A stretch of 64,000 bases of DNA from Bradyrhizobium sp. 164 (GCF_023073715.1 NZ_JADPKA010000001.1:186001-250000), one strand, 5' to 3'. Shown: positions 47,241-57,853, numbered from the stretch's first letter. Made by a program: numbers and translations. The notes: a model not told the origin generated them from the sequence alone.

Positions 47241-48539
47241 CTACTTGAGCTGCGCGTGTAGCGAGACATGGTCGAGTTCGCCTTCCCACCACGACACAAA
47301 CACCGCGGCAATACCGTTTCCGATAATGTTGGTAAGCGCGCGCACCTCGCTCATGAACTTGTCGATCGAGAATACGATCGCAATGCCCGGGACGAGGTCA
47401 GGACTGACCACGGTCAATGTTGCGGCCAGTGTGACGAACCCGGCACCGGTAACACCACTTGCGCCCTTCGAGGTGAGCATCGCCACAACCAGTATCGTGA
47501 GCTGCTGGCCGAAGTCGAGATCGACCCCGAGCGCCTGCGCGATGAACAAGGTCGCCAACGTCATGTAAATGTTCGTCCCATCCAAATTGAAAGAGTATCC
47601 TGTCGGCACCACCAGGCCAACGACCGGCTTGGAACAGCCCAGCCGTTCGAGTTTTTCCATCAACTGCGGCAGCGCGCTTTCGGACGACGACGTTCCGAGG
47701 ACGATCAGCAGCTCATCCTTGATGTAAACGATGAACTTTAGAATAGAAAAACCGACCAAGTGCGCAACCAGACCAAGCACAATGATCACGAAGAGCCCGG
47801 CTGTCACGTAGAACAGCGCAACCAAGCCGATGAGTTTACCGAGCGCGGACGGTCCGAATTCGCCGATAGTGTAGGCCATGGCGCCGAACGCCCCGATTGG
47901 CGCTGCCTTCATCACGATCCTAATGACACCAAACACCGCGTGTGCAGCATCGTCGACCAGACTGCGCATCCGCTCACCCCGCTCGCCAAGCGCCATCAGC
48001 GAGAACCCGAATAGGATGGCAAACAGCAGCACCTGTAGCACGTCGCCTCGGGCCAGAGCGCCAACTACGCTATCCGGAATAATATTAAGGAGGAAATCGA
48101 CCGCCTTCTGCCCTTCCGCTCTTTTGACGTAGTTGGCTACCGCCGCGGCATCAGCCCTGGGAGCCAGCCCATGGCCGGCCTGAACGAGATTGCCCATCAC
48201 GAGACCCAGGATCAGCGCGAAGGTTGAAACGATCTCGAAGTAAAGCAGCGCCTTGACGCCGACTCGGCCGACCTTTCGTGCATCCTGAACATGCGCAATT
48301 CCGGACACAACAGTGCAGAAGATGATCGGCGCGATCACCATTTTGATCAGCTTGATGAATCCGTCACCAAGCGCTTTGACCCAGCTGTTCGTCCCCACAG
48401 CAGGCCACAACCAACCAACGAGAACGCCAATCAGGATCGCGATGAGTACCTGGACATAAAGAACATTGTACCAGGGGCCGGATGGCTGGAACAGGGCGGC
48501 GGCTTTGACAGAGCGGCGCTGGCGGTGATTGTGCATCAC
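47241..48539 (-). CDS. dctA: C4-dicarboxylate transporter DctA
   Basis: The 432-residue membrane protein belongs to the DAACS family and imports succinate, fumarate and malate. Motifs include [40 protein letters not shown] (serine-rich hairpin), [20 protein letters not shown] and [20 protein letters not shown]. DctA is essential for bacteroid respiration in rhizobia; an extra copy on a mobile element could tune this. I saw no sigma-54 promoter (GG-N10-GC) immediately upstream and no dctB/dctD neighbours. Confidence 0.96.
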   Translation of the reverse strand: MMHNHRQRRSVKAAALFQPSGPWYNVLYVQVLIAILIGVLVGWLWPAVGTNSWVKALGDGFIKLIKMVIAPIIFCTVVSGIAHVQDARKVGRVGVKALLYFEIVSTFALILGLVMGNLVQAGHGLAPRADAAAVANYVKRAEGQKAVDFLLNIIPDSVVGALARGDVLQVLLFAILFGFSLMALGERGERMRSLVDDAAHAVFGVIRIVMKAAPIGAFGAMAYTIGEFGPSALGKLIGLVALFYVTAGLFVIIVLGLVAHLVGFSILKFIVYIKDELLIVLGTSSSESALPQLMEKLERLGCSKPVVGLVVPTGYSFNLDGTNIYMTLATLFIAQALGVDLDFGQQLTILVVAMLTSKGASGVTGAGFVTLAATLTVVSPDLVPGIAIVFSIDKFMSEVRALTNIIGNGIAAVFVSWWEGELDHVSLHAQLK

Positions 48540-49076
48540 GCTCGCCCCGGCGCCGTGGTACCAAAGAGGGGTGACAATGAAGGCACGGCTTGGCTCAGTG
48601 TTACCTTAGCGCGGCGCGCACAGGGCACTGACCGCTTTAAACGACCCCGTCCGTTGCCAGGGTTTGCCGCCTCTCCCGAATGGGCTCGTGGCCAACGCGA
48701 AACGAAGTTCTGAATCCCTTCTGAAACCAGCCATAAAAACTTGAGAAAGCTTCCTTGAGAGTTGGAATGCATCAACGTCACCACCCATTTCAATCTTTTT
48801 TGGTTGTTCGAAGATGCCACCAGCATCTTATAAGACGCCACCTTTAGCAGCCCGCGACCACTCTTCACCTGGACAGGCATTCTCGCCGCTATCGCACCGG
48901 ATCGCGACGTACGTTGAAGAAACATTCATCGTAGAGAAGTTGTGGTGGTGCGGCTCGCCTGCGTTCACCCCTCACTCATCCTATCCTCGCCTCAGGTGAA
49001 TGCCCCGACATCCCCAAAGGCATCGACGTCGATCGCAAAACCACAAGGGCCGAGAAGACATGGCCAGCAGCATTGC
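48540..49076. other. upstream region of dctA, no gene supported
   Basis: About 540 bp between dctA and the end of the thioredoxin-like gene. A minus-strand frame at 48536-48925 has no recognisable content. The dctA promoter should be here. Confidence 0.4.
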
Positions 49077-50291
49077 TCACGCTGCCTCCCTTGGCGATCC
49101 CGGTTGCGGCTTTTCGGGAGCTGTGTTTTGCGGTGTCGAACCACACTCCTCGTAACAGAGCTTCTCACTCCTGTAGCTCGCCAAGGCCTGGAGTGAGCAC
49201 TGCACGAGATCCCGTTTCGCTACATCCGAGGCAGGCGCTGCATCCAGCCATTTCAGCGCCACCTCGACCAATTCGATCGCGCGATCCCTGTTACCGGTCT
49301 CGTAATAGTACCGAGCGACCGCCCCGTACGAGAGAAACTTCGCGCCCTCGCTGCCTTGGGGCGGATTCGCCGCCAGGATGTGTTCGGAGAGGTCCTTGCC
49401 CATGGCAAAGCGCTCGGCATGTGGAAAACCGGAGTAGTCTTTCGCGGGGTCGAAGAGCTGGCGGATGGCCACGCTCATCCAAACCACGGATTTCTTGTCG
49501 ATCGCATCGCGAACCAATTGGCGCAATACCGCCAGGCCGGCCCGCATGTCGCGTATTTTGTGAAGCAACAATTCCGCATGAAGCCCACGAAAGGTGACCT
49601 CGTCCGGCATCGCAGCGAGTGCCTCCTCAACCCCTGAAAGGGCTGCCGCCCAATCCTTACTGTTCATGGCGGCTTCAAGTCTGGCAAAGATCGGCTCCAC
49701 CAGCGCTCGCTTCTGCGATAGTTCGCGCTTTCTGCGTCGACCCTTGGTTATCCTCTCCGCATCCAGGGCTTGGGCTTCGTCGCTCACTGCCCAGGAGCCG
49801 TCAAGAACTTTGGGCAACGCGTTATCGAATTGCGTCGGATGGCCGATAAAGGCGAAGCGGCCGTCACGATCGATCACGAATGACGAGGGAATCCCGACAG
49901 AAAAGCTGGGATCCATCCAAAGCTTGTTCATTTCGCCGGCGTAGTCGAATGCGATCGCGAAGTTCAGATTTGGCAAGCTCTTCGTCAACCAAGCGTCCAA
50001 GCTGGCTCGCGCTTCATCTGCCGTCGAAGCTTGTTCGTGAGCCGCGATGCCCACCACCTCAACTCCGCTGCTCCTGTATTTGCTTTGCAGGATCACCAAA
50101 TTCTGCATCGAGGCGATACATGGTCCGCACCACGTCGCCCAAAACTCGATAATGTATACTTTCCCAGGTTCGAACGTTGTAACGGGCTGGCCACGTAGCC
50201 AGTCCTCAACTTTGATGGAGGGAGCCGGCGAACCGACTCTCAGCACATTCTCCGCACCGACTTGCCTTGCGCTCTCAGTCACACTGGTCAT
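49077..50291 (-). CDS. thioredoxin-fold protein with helical repeat tail
   Basis: The 404-residue protein has a TlpA/ResA-like domain at about 18-165 (VYIIEFWATWCGPCIASMQN; GIPSSFVIDRDGRFAFIGHP) with the WCGPC active site and cis-Pro region. A helical C-terminal half follows that looks TPR-like (LEAAMNSKDWAAALSGVEEA; LSYGAVARYYYETGNRDRAI). There is no signal peptide, so it is predicted to act in the cytoplasm, unlike most TlpA proteins. No partner gene identifies its substrate. Confidence 0.85.
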   Translation of the reverse strand: MTSVTESARQVGAENVLRVGSPAPSIKVEDWLRGQPVTTFEPGKVYIIEFWATWCGPCIASMQNLVILQSKYRSSGVEVVGIAAHEQASTADEARASLDAWLTKSLPNLNFAIAFDYAGEMNKLWMDPSFSVGIPSSFVIDRDGRFAFIGHPTQFDNALPKVLDGSWAVSDEAQALDAERITKGRRRKRELSQKRALVEPIFARLEAAMNSKDWAAALSGVEEALAAMPDEVTFRGLHAELLLHKIRDMRAGLAVLRQLVRDAIDKKSVVWMSVAIRQLFDPAKDYSGFPHAERFAMGKDLSEHILAANPPQGSEGAKFLSYGAVARYYYETGNRDRAIELVEVALKWLDAAPASDVAKRDLVQCSLQALASYRSEKLCYEECGSTPQNTAPEKPQPGSPREAA

Positions 50292-50508
50292 TGCTCAAAT
50301 TCGCTTTACCTGGCTCTGCGGAAAACAACAGCAAGTCGCATGCCAGCCAGCGCTCATTGATATTACGCATTTTTCGTATCTTTCCTGTCGACCTTGTGAC
50401 GCATGTCGCATATCCGACCAGCTGTTTGGAGCTTCTCAGGCAATCAGTCGGCCGGACGTTCTTGACGCGCCTGTAGACCGGCGAGGCGGGTCAGGCAGAG
50501 GGCCGACT
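50292..50508. other. short intergenic region
   Basis: This 217-bp gap separates two minus-strand genes. Nothing recognisable is seen in it. Confidence 0.4.
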
Positions 50509-52569
50509 TCACCACTCCACATCTTGATCGGTTTTCAGGATAACCATTTCGGCGATCGGGATAATGACGTGAACTGACCTGCTTTGGCCCGTCGACTTGC
50601 GCTTGAGGGCGATCTCAGATTTCCAAATCAACTCTTTGAGCCGAGGGGCGATGAACCAGACCAGGGCGACCAGCTGCAGCACAACATTGATACTGAACGC
50701 CGTCTGATACGCGATTGAGGGGTAGTGTCCGTCCTTTGCCGGCCATTGCGCGAGAATTAACCCCGTCCCGTACTGGACGAGGAAAGCCCACCCGAAATGC
50801 AGAACGTTGAGCACGCCGTTCGCGCGCGCGATCAGTTGGGCCGGAAAGTAATCTCCGATGATCGCGTAGCTGAGCACGATTGCTGATCCGACCACCGCCA
50901 CAATGATCCACGACGGTAGCGACGGAAATGGCGGATGCAATATCAGCGCGAGTTCGGCTGCAATGAACACAGCAGCTATGATTGCGAGCAACGTTTCAAT
51001 GTTCTTGCCATGCCGACGCAGCGAATCGGCGACCACGCCGAGCAGCAATGCGCCAATGCTTAGGGCTATCGCCATGACGAGCAATTGTGTGACAAGGCTT
51101 GTTCGATCCAACCCTTCCACATCGTTCAGCCAGGACGCTGCCCACAAGGACTGCAGGGCCCACGCGGACCCAATACATGTTGAAGAAATCGGCGCAATTC
51201 TCCAGAACCGCCCATCCGTATAGACGGTCTTCAGGCTGACCGTTCCTGGAGGGCTCTTCGCAGTTGCCTCATGCTCTGGAACCAAAAAATAGATCGAAGC
51301 GGCCGCGGAGGCACTGGATGCGGCAAGCAGCTCAAATAGACCGCGCCAGCCTATCCAATTAAGCAATGCCTCGGCTGGTGCGGTTGCCGTTACCGCGCCC
51401 AGTGCACCCAGCATGATCATACAGCCGTTGATGAGCGCCACGCGCTCTCTCGGAAACCAGAGCACGACTGTTTTCAGGCCAGACATGAGGGAAGCTGCGG
51501 TGCCAAATGCTATCATCGCGCGAGCAACCAGAAGCGACAGAAATCCACTCGATAATCCGAAAAGCGCAGCGCCTGCTGCAGCCAGCAGCAAGAGCGCACC
51601 CTGGACTCGGCGCGGACCGAAGCGATCCAAGAGCATGCCCATCGGAATCTGGCTGCCGGTAACGACCAGAAAGTAGATCGAGCCCAACAGCCCCAAATCG
51701 GCCGTACCAAGCTCCAATTCAGACGCGAGGCGGCCACAAATTAGCGTGTTGATCATCCGAAACAGGTAGGAAAGATAATATCCCGCGGCAAAGGGAAGGA
51801 ACACGCAAGAGATGATCCGCCAGCTCCAACCCCGGTTGACCGGCTTCTCGCCTGATATCAGCCCAGCGGCATCGCTGCGCGTGTTGCTCGGAACGCGGCC
51901 ACTGGCTTTAACACAAGGCGTTGGCAGCTGTCGAAAGTTGATATTGCTGCCGCCCTCCTCGGCGACAGCACACGCCTCTGAGTTTTCACCTACGACGGCC
52001 ACACAGTGGGGTTCTTCTTCAGCTGGCGCTCGTCGAACGGCGCGTGACGCTCCGCCTCCCATTTCAGACCCGGATCGGCTGGAATTTCCCGAGCGATCAA
52101 TTGCCTCCTGCAGCAAGGGGCGGCCAAACCGTACGCGACGATCGACCTGCTCGGCAAACGCCTTGAAGCGCTCGAGCCCGAGTACGCACGCCTCGTCCTG
52201 CTTGGATGGCGGCATCGGCGGCGTCAGCGTGAGGTGGTATCGCACATGGAGAGCCACTATTTCCGCGATCATCGCGATGTCCGTCCGCAGACTGAGCACC
52301 TGCTCATTCGTTCGCTCGATCGCCTCGAAAACAAGGCCCTCTATAGGCGGCGCCGGATCCAGGAAGCGCTCAAGAGCCGCCTCGATGGCGACGCTCTTGC
52401 CCATACCAGCGCGCTCAGTCGCGGCTTGGAGTCGCTGAAAAATGCACTCAGAAAGTTGAATCGGTATCTTTCTGGTCTGCTGAGCATCGCTTGGACTCGG
52501 CTGCGCGTCTACCTCAGCTTCATTCCGACTTGAGGTCGGTTCTCCCCGGCGCTCGCCGCTAATCTGCAT
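50509..52569 (-). CDS. fusion of ribbon-helix-helix domain to MFS transporter
   Basis: From the ATG at 52569 (AGAAGGAAGCTGGAG upstream) the frame encodes 686 residues. Residues 33-155 resemble the ribbon-helix-helix protein next to traG: RKIPIQLSECIFQRLQAATE, GKSVAIEAALERFLDP, and an end GLERFKAFAEQVDRRVRFGR. Residues 156-244 are polar and low in complexity. Residues 245-660 are a complete MFS transporter with about 12 helices (YYLSYLFRMINTLICGRLAS; GSQIPMGMLLDRFGPRRVQG; FPAQLIARANGVLNVLHFGW). A DNA-binding domain on a transporter is unusual. It may be a real fusion or an accident in which the MFS gene uses an internal start, such as the Met near residue 170 (MGGGASRAV), which has no good ribosome binding site. 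Confidence 0.75.
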   Translation of the reverse strand: MQISGERRGEPTSSRNEAEVDAQPSPSDAQQTRKIPIQLSECIFQRLQAATERAGMGKSVAIEAALERFLDPAPPIEGLVFEAIERTNEQVLSLRTDIAMIAEIVALHVRYHLTLTPPMPPSKQDEACVLGLERFKAFAEQVDRRVRFGRPLLQEAIDRSGNSSRSGSEMGGGASRAVRRAPAEEEPHCVAVVGENSEACAVAEEGGSNINFRQLPTPCVKASGRVPSNTRSDAAGLISGEKPVNRGWSWRIISCVFLPFAAGYYLSYLFRMINTLICGRLASELELGTADLGLLGSIYFLVVTGSQIPMGMLLDRFGPRRVQGALLLLAAAGAALFGLSSGFLSLLVARAMIAFGTAASLMSGLKTVVLWFPRERVALINGCMIMLGALGAVTATAPAEALLNWIGWRGLFELLAASSASAAASIYFLVPEHEATAKSPPGTVSLKTVYTDGRFWRIAPISSTCIGSAWALQSLWAASWLNDVEGLDRTSLVTQLLVMAIALSIGALLLGVVADSLRRHGKNIETLLAIIAAVFIAAELALILHPPFPSLPSWIIVAVVGSAIVLSYAIIGDYFPAQLIARANGVLNVLHFGWAFLVQYGTGLILAQWPAKDGHYPSIAYQTAFSINVVLQLVALVWFIAPRLKELIWKSEIALKRKSTGQSRSVHVIIPIAEMVILKTDQDVEW

Positions 52570-53482
52570 ACTCCAGCTTCCTTCTCTCTGCGACTGCACA
52601 CCGCCCGCGCTTGCACGCGCGTGGTTTGTATGTTCGGTCGAACGGATGAATCGCGCTGCGATGACGCACGACAAAAGCGTCGAGACCGCATGCCGCTTCA
52701 ACCGCGGGGACATTCTGGTCGCAGTCTGGCGTACCGAAAGAAAGAAACGGCGGACTCTCAAAGACCAGCGCCAGACGTCTCGTAGCCTCTTGTCCCTCTA
52801 GACTGTCAGGTCGCCGACAGACGAGCGATTTCGCGGACGGTGCGTGCACCCTTACTTGAAATCGAAAAAGTCACCGATCCAAAAAAGAGGCGCAGGCGCA
52901 ATCTAGACATCGCCCTCGCGCCCCCGACGTCGCGAACGACCCCCGCGGACGCACCGGCGTTGTTCCCTATGGGGTGAGGCGCCTCATAAGAAGCGCACCA
53001 GCTCATGCGCGCGACCACAATACACCTGCGCCTCACCGATTTCCGGCATGCATCACCAGCGTGCGATAGGACTTACAACCGTTCGCGTGCCGCGCGTCCA
53101 GCCCAGCTCACGGCCGTTGAAACGTATCTGCTGGCCCGGTGCGACCACTCACTTCTCGGGGCCTTAGGGGAATGGTCGGCCGCACTGGCAGGCGGCTAAA
53201 TCGCGTAGCGGGTCCCCCTCGCTACGGCAGACGTAGCGCTCGTTGTGCCCGTCCTCGCCAGCCAGGAGATCCATCGCTCCCTCCGCACGCCGGGCGTTGC
53301 TTCCGCATCTGATGGAGGACTGTCATGTGAATTGTCCCTGCCGACAGCGAGCTTACTCGCGCCAGATCGGCTGTTACAGCACGTCGCAGCACATTCCGCG
53401 CAAGGCCACTGCTCGCCCGCCTTGACGTCGGAGCGGCCGATGTACTTAAGTGCATCCTGGTAGCGTTGAGTTGGGGCACACC
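52570..53482. other. about 0.9 kb without a supported gene
   Basis: Several short frames on both strands overlap and none shows a domain pattern. The minus-strand frame at 53222-53629 is the longest and looks like antisense of the remnant at 53483. Confidence 0.4.
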
Positions 53483-53695
53483 ATGGATGTTGAGTTCTAC
53501 AGCTTTGCATAGCGGGCGCGCGATCTGGCCGGTAAGGCCGACCCGTTCACGCGAAAGCGGCTTCTGGTGCTGCCCGCGAAATACGATGCCAAGCTCGGCA
53601 AGCCTTCGTCGGCCAGCCGCAATCTTCAACGCACGCTACCGCTGCCCCGCACCGTGCCAGCCGTGAGCGCCATCTCCGATGCCGGCGAGGCTTGA
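53483..53695 (+). pseudogene. small hypothetical protein with in-frame stop
   Basis: The frame reads MDVEFYSFA, stop, then RARDLAGKADPFTRKRLLVL and AKYDAKLGKPSSASRNLQRT. I recall such short proteins in many rhizobia (Y..A...RDLA..ADPFTK.RLL.LA.KYD..LG). The TAG at 53510-53512 interrupts it, so it is taken as broken. Function unknown. Confidence 0.55.
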
Positions 53696-53831
53696 CGAAG
53701 ACCGCCGGCAGCGGCAGCAAACATCACCGCTCCAGGGCGCTGGATTTTCCAGGGACGGTACACGAACTACATCGGGAAAGGATGCGCACCCAAGCCGGAG
53801 TGAGCCCCCGGATCTCACCAGTCGACCGCCC

Positions 53832-53981
53832 TCACCGCACTTCGGAAGCACTGCGGCCGCCGAGCAGCTTGCCGGTGTAGGCATTCACGAAATAGACCGA
53901 GGAGCATGCCAGACAAACGACCGGCAGATGAGTGTCGGGACCGATCTGCTCCAGTGCCGTCAGCAGGTGCTGCACGTTCAT
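53832..53981 (-). CDS. 49-residue protein with Cys pair
   Basis: The frame reads MNVQHLLTALEQIGPDTHLP, then VVCLACSSVYFVNAYTGKLL, ending RSASEVR. The CLAC pair and the regular helix-strand make-up suggest a small metal-binding or redox protein. No family is recognised and the ribosome binding site is not clear, so it may be a fragment. Confidence 0.4.
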   Translation of the reverse strand: MNVQHLLTALEQIGPDTHLPVVCLACSSVYFVNAYTGKLLGGRSASEVR

Positions 53982-54771
53982 GCCCGGCGTGGGCACCTGA
54001 AAAGTACTCTTTGCTCCATCCGGCCAGCATAGGGCTGGATACTGCGCCCTGAAACTGCGGTTGTTTACTGAGAGCGTGCCGGCGCCTCCTGGAGCACCGT
54101 GCGGCGGCAGTTATGAATCTTCATCGCGTCTGGAGGCTGGGTCGAGGACACCATTTTGCGTATTCTTTGGCCCAGCGCTCAAGCCGCGCGGCTGGCTCCG
54201 CATCGTTGAGCGCAAGAGTGGGCACCTTCTCGGCAAGTAATCTGGTTTTATCGTCCTCCATGGAATTCCTACCCCGAATGGGGCTCGTGTTGCGCAGAAT
54301 GCTGGATGCCCTTGCATACAACTCACCGTCGCTTGACTCCGCGTTCACCTTCGCCAGCTTCCCCGGCGAGGATTGCCTGGACCTGATCTCCCCCGCCGTT
54401 GGACGCCACTCGGAAAGACCTGCCGTGACGAGCGTCTCGAGCTGACGATGTGGCCTTTGCGATATGAGCGGATCCTCATTGAGGCAACATCCAGATCTCG
54501 AGGCGGGGCGCTGCAAGGATGGGCGATGCGGCGGTCAGCGTAACAGTTCGAACACCTGAAGCGTACTTGCCGCTGCAGTGACGAGGTGCGCTGTAGGCTG
54601 AAGGCCTCGGCGAGGCTCCGCAGCTGGGCATTTCTCCAATAGAGAATCGGTCTGGATCATGCGAGCGGCCCGCATGGCCCTGCTGCAAACTAGTTCCTTC
54701 TACCTGTATCTCCGGCCGTTCGGGTCGAAGCGGGATGCACCAATCTCCTCCGGCCCTGGCGGGCAGGACCA
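53982..54771. other. about 0.8 kb, possible decayed gene
   Basis: A 131-codon minus-strand frame at 54121-54516 ends DDKTRLLAEKVPTLALNDAE and RLERWAKEYAKWCPRPSL. The last 60 residues read like a real helical protein but the first part does not. I cannot name it. Confidence 0.3.
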
Positions 54772-55773
54772 TTAACTCTCAAGCGGCGTCAGAGCGCGGG
54801 CCTCGCGGTGAAGGCCGGGAGTCGCCACGCTCCTGGGGGGAATAATCCGTTCATGGACGTGCGGAGAAGGTGTCCGGTCAATCAGGAGGCTGATCAGTTC
54901 AGGGCGACTGTAGTGACCGCTTGCGTCCATCACTCTCTTGCGCCCGTCGATTTCGATGAAGTCGAGATCTGCAATCACATCTCCTTCACCTTCCTTCAGG
55001 GGCTCGCCTATCAATTGACCATCGGGGGCAACGATAGCGGTGAAGCAACCGCCCGAAATCGGTGCGATAGCAGCGCCCGTGTCGTTGGCAATTTGGGCTT
55101 GTTGGTCGGCGTTGAGCCATGCGGTTGCGCTGACGACGAAGCAGGCCGACTCAAGGGCATGCTGTCGGGTGCTCACTTCCGTTTGCTGGGAGAAGAGGGG
55201 GCCGAAGATCGAACCGGGGTACATCGCGGAGTGGATCTGCTCGCCATCGGCAATTAAGGCGTATCTGGCCAGCGGGAGATAATGTTCCCAGCACGCAAGC
55301 TGGCCGATCCGGCCAACCGCGCTGTCTACGGCGCGAAGGCCGGCACCGTCGCCCTGGCCCCACACCATCCGCTCATGATAGGTAGGGGTGATCTTGCGGC
55401 GACGCTGGATCAGCGTGCCGTCCGCATCGAACAGGAGTTGAGTGTTGTAGATTGATCCTCCGTCCCGCTCGTTGGCGCCGACTGAAACGACCATTTGGGC
55501 GTCCTTGGCGGCATCGCCGATCGCATGCGTCTCCGCAGAGGGTACCGTAAGGGATTGCTCAAGCAGCCTCTGATGCTCATTGGCAAGCGTGAAGGGCGGC
55601 TGGACGAACGAGAAATACGGGTAGTAGGGAATGATGGTCTCGGGGAACGTGGCGAAACGCACCCCCTTCTTGCCCAATTCGCGAATCTTTTTGGTGATCT
55701 TCTCGACTGTCCCCTCTCGGCTGTACAACACGGGGCTGATCTGTACGGCGGCTGCCTTGACGATGTTTCTCAT
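54772..55773 (-). CDS. nitrilase
   Basis: The 333-residue protein has the nitrilase triad in its usual setting: Glu in [17 protein letters not shown], Lys in [16 protein letters not shown] and Cys in [17 protein letters not shown]. The ATG at 55773 gives the usual start ([20 protein letters not shown]). Such enzymes hydrolyse nitriles to carboxylic acids and ammonia. In plant-associated bacteria they can act on indole-acetonitrile or cyanogenic products, but substrate cannot be told from sequence. It stands alone, without the radical-SAM and acetyltransferase genes of the Nit1C cluster. Confidence 0.93.
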   Translation of the reverse strand: MRNIVKAAAVQISPVLYSREGTVEKITKKIRELGKKGVRFATFPETIIPYYPYFSFVQPPFTLANEHQRLLEQSLTVPSAETHAIGDAAKDAQMVVSVGANERDGGSIYNTQLLFDADGTLIQRRRKITPTYHERMVWGQGDGAGLRAVDSAVGRIGQLACWEHYLPLARYALIADGEQIHSAMYPGSIFGPLFSQQTEVSTRQHALESACFVVSATAWLNADQQAQIANDTGAAIAPISGGCFTAIVAPDGQLIGEPLKEGEGDVIADLDFIEIDGRKRVMDASGHYSRPELISLLIDRTPSPHVHERIIPPRSVATPGLHREARALTPLES

Positions 55774-55849
55774 TCTCTTCTTCTCATTGTGAGTATTCGA
55801 GCGCTGCACTGGACTGGTGTAGAGGACGACAGATGACTGTCACGGGAGG

Positions 55850-56440
55850 CTCTTCGAGCACAGCGGCAAGGCTTGTCGGATTCAGGGCTGTGTGCGTCTG
55901 CCATCGACAGGCGCGTCGATGCCGGTGATGTAGGATGCGTCGCAGAAAGCGAGGAAGCTCACGCGCCGCGATCTTCCGTGGCTTGCCGAAGTGTTTCGCG
56001 GCTATCTGCTCGAGCAGGACCGATCCGCGGTCTTGCACGCTGACCTCGGAAATGCCGATTTTCCTAAACAGCGGGGTTTCAATGACGCCCGAGCTCTCGG
56101 CGTTTACGTGAACGCTTCGGCGGATCAGTTGGTCGCCAAGCGCTCGCGTCAAGTTGCACAGTGCGGCCTTGGATGCGGATACGGCCGATGTTCCCGCGAT
56201 TCCGACCTGATCGGACAAAGAAGCCGTGAAGCCGATCGCGTTTAGATTGCGCGCGCGAGGCAACGCGTTGTGGACGTTGAAATAGGGTCTAGGGAAATTG
56301 ACGCTTAAGACGTCAAAGCTCTGCTGCGTTGTTTCCGCGAGCGAGCCGGGTTTCGCGATTTCGGCATTGGCATCGAAATGGGCTATAATAGTTTCGCGCA
56401 TTCCTTGGAAGCGGGATAGCCAGCGCGAAAAGCGGCAATA
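55850..56440 (-). pseudogene. short-chain dehydrogenase, decayed
   Basis: The minus strand reads KPGSLAETTQQSFDVLSVNF, NAIGFTASLSDQVGIAGTSA, SKAALCNLTRALGDQL and VIETPLFRKIGISEVSVQD, and after a frame change DASYITGIDAPVDGRRTQP. These are SDR features. The TGxxxGxG NAD-binding start is missing, and the catalytic Tyr of YxxxK is Val (AVSASK). With the C-terminal frameshift this is a non-functional gene. A start at 56494 adds unrelated residues. Confidence 0.8.
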
Positions 56441-56490
56441 GCCAAGCCTCGCTGTCCAGATAGCTGCGCAATGCCCTGCAGGACTGTGGC

Positions 56491-56838
56491 TCATGACGCG
56501 TTTTCCGCATCGCTTGGGTTATGCGTTGAGGGATAAGACTTTCTACCTACTGTGTCGGTAGTCGCGTCGGCTACTGCCGTAGTCGAATCATGCGCCATCA
56601 TGTAGTACGTGGCGAAGTGGCCGCTCTTGCTGGCGATCTTACCATTCTTGCGAGTGACGTTGCCTTTCTCACGTTTGGTAATCAGCTTCATCTTGCACCG
56701 CTTGGCGATCAGGGGCATCGGGACAAGCTTCCATCCCGTGGCCTTGCGCAACTCTGCTTGTGTAACGCCGCCTTGTCGTGAGGCGAGAGAGCGGATCAGA
56801 TTGGATTTGGTGTGAGGATGCTTGGCCATCGTCGCCAT
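56491..56838 (-). CDS. small DUF3489-like helix-turn-helix protein
   Basis: From the ATG at 56838 the protein has 115 residues. The N-terminal 60 (HPHTKSNLIRSLASRQGGVT; QAELRKATGWKLVPMPLIAK) resemble DUF3489, a winged-helix-like module common in proteobacterial mobile elements. The C-terminus (STHNPSDAENAS) is polar. The ATG at 56829 is equally possible, since neither has a clear ribosome binding site. Function unknown. Confidence 0.55.
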   Translation of the reverse strand: MATMAKHPHTKSNLIRSLASRQGGVTQAELRKATGWKLVPMPLIAKRCKMKLITKREKGNVTRKNGKIASKSGHFATYYMMAHDSTTAVADATTDTVGRKSYPSTHNPSDAENAS

Positions 56839-57421
56839 CCGGGGGAATTGGGCCTCATTCAAACGGCTCCAAGCCAATGGGCTTCTCGTGGCGCAGCTGT
56901 CCCTTCCATCGAAAGGGGACGATTTAGTTCCGTTCCTTTGGAATTGTGGAAACATATTGCAGACGATCTCAGGCGTTGCCCGATCGCAATCTGACGTAAA
57001 CGATACCGTCGCACCAGCTTGCTGAAGTGTGGGGCAGTGCAAGTTCTCGCATTTTTCGACAGGATGTTCGCATAGTAAGACCTTACAACGTGGATTGCTA
57101 ACACAGAGGACCTGCGATGCAATTCGCTAAAACTGGTAGGCCAACTATTCAGAAGACCTTCCGAAACTCTGGAAGGCTTCCGCTTGTCAAGCAAGCAGCG
57201 TTACTCCAGTGAGCGGCAGCTCGATGGAGACCGGGCAAGTCTCAACTCGCTTCAGATTTCAGCATTCATGTCATGCGGCCTGCTACCTTCAGATATCTGC
57301 CGTCGGGACCGATCTAACGCGCTCGCTCCGTTCGATTTGGCTCTATCGTTGTTTGCGGCCGAAATGTACTCGGCGCGAGCACCCTCGCAAATTCCCTTGT
57401 AGTCCTGCATCGCCCGCCCGC
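56839..57421. other. about 0.6 kb without a supported gene
   Basis: Short frames on both strands without recognised content. The sequence is less GC-rich than the conjugation genes beside it. Confidence 0.4.
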
Positions 57422-57853
57422 TTACTCTGGAATTGCGGGGTTCGAATCGAAGCTCACCTCTTTCAGAACGGTTGATCCGCTGGAAAGCCTTCGGCCAAGC
57501 GCTTCAACGAATCGATCATAACGTTCGGCGCCTTTGGCGCGAGCGGCTGGACTGGATTGTTCTGGTAATGCCGGCACCGATGTCAACCAGAAGCGAATGA
57601 ACAGGGCGAGCGTCTCGAGCGTGATGTTGCCATTGCGTTCGAGACGCTCGAGCAGCCGTGCGGTCCGATCCAGCCGCTTGGCAATAGCCGCCTCGCGTCG
57701 GTCGGAATCGTCAGGCGAAAGAAATGACGTGATCGCGGCCTCTGCGACCAGCGACTTGGGTTGGCCACGACGCTCCGCGAAGACATCAAGGGTTCTGAAT
57801 GTCTCCGGATCAAGGTAGACACTGAGCTGAATCTTTTTCACCGATTTGCCCAC
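57422..57853 (-). CDS. ribbon-helix-helix protein downstream of traG
   Basis: The 143-residue protein starts with GTG right after the TGA of traG. The N-terminal 45 residues are a CopG-like ribbon-helix-helix (KKIQLSVYLDPETFRTLDVF; GQPKSLVAEAAITSFLSP). Two helical segments and an end RYDRFVEALGRRLSSG follow. Such proteins accompany traG in many integrative and conjugative elements and probably bind oriT or control the operon. Its layout matches the N-terminal domain of the MFS fusion at 50509-52569. Confidence 0.85.
   Translation of the reverse strand: MGKSVKKIQLSVYLDPETFRTLDVFAERRGQPKSLVAEAAITSFLSPDDSDRREAAIAKRLDRTARLLERLERNGNITLETLALFIRFWLTSVPALPEQSSPAARAKGAERYDRFVEALGRRLSSGSTVLKEVSFDSNPAIPE

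Noticed and set aside
47268..47741. Plus-strand frame inside dctA
   Set aside because: Antisense shadow of a clear DctA gene.
53222..53629. 135-codon minus-strand frame
   Set aside because: Overlaps the plus-strand remnant at 53483, which has recognisable content; the minus frame shows none.
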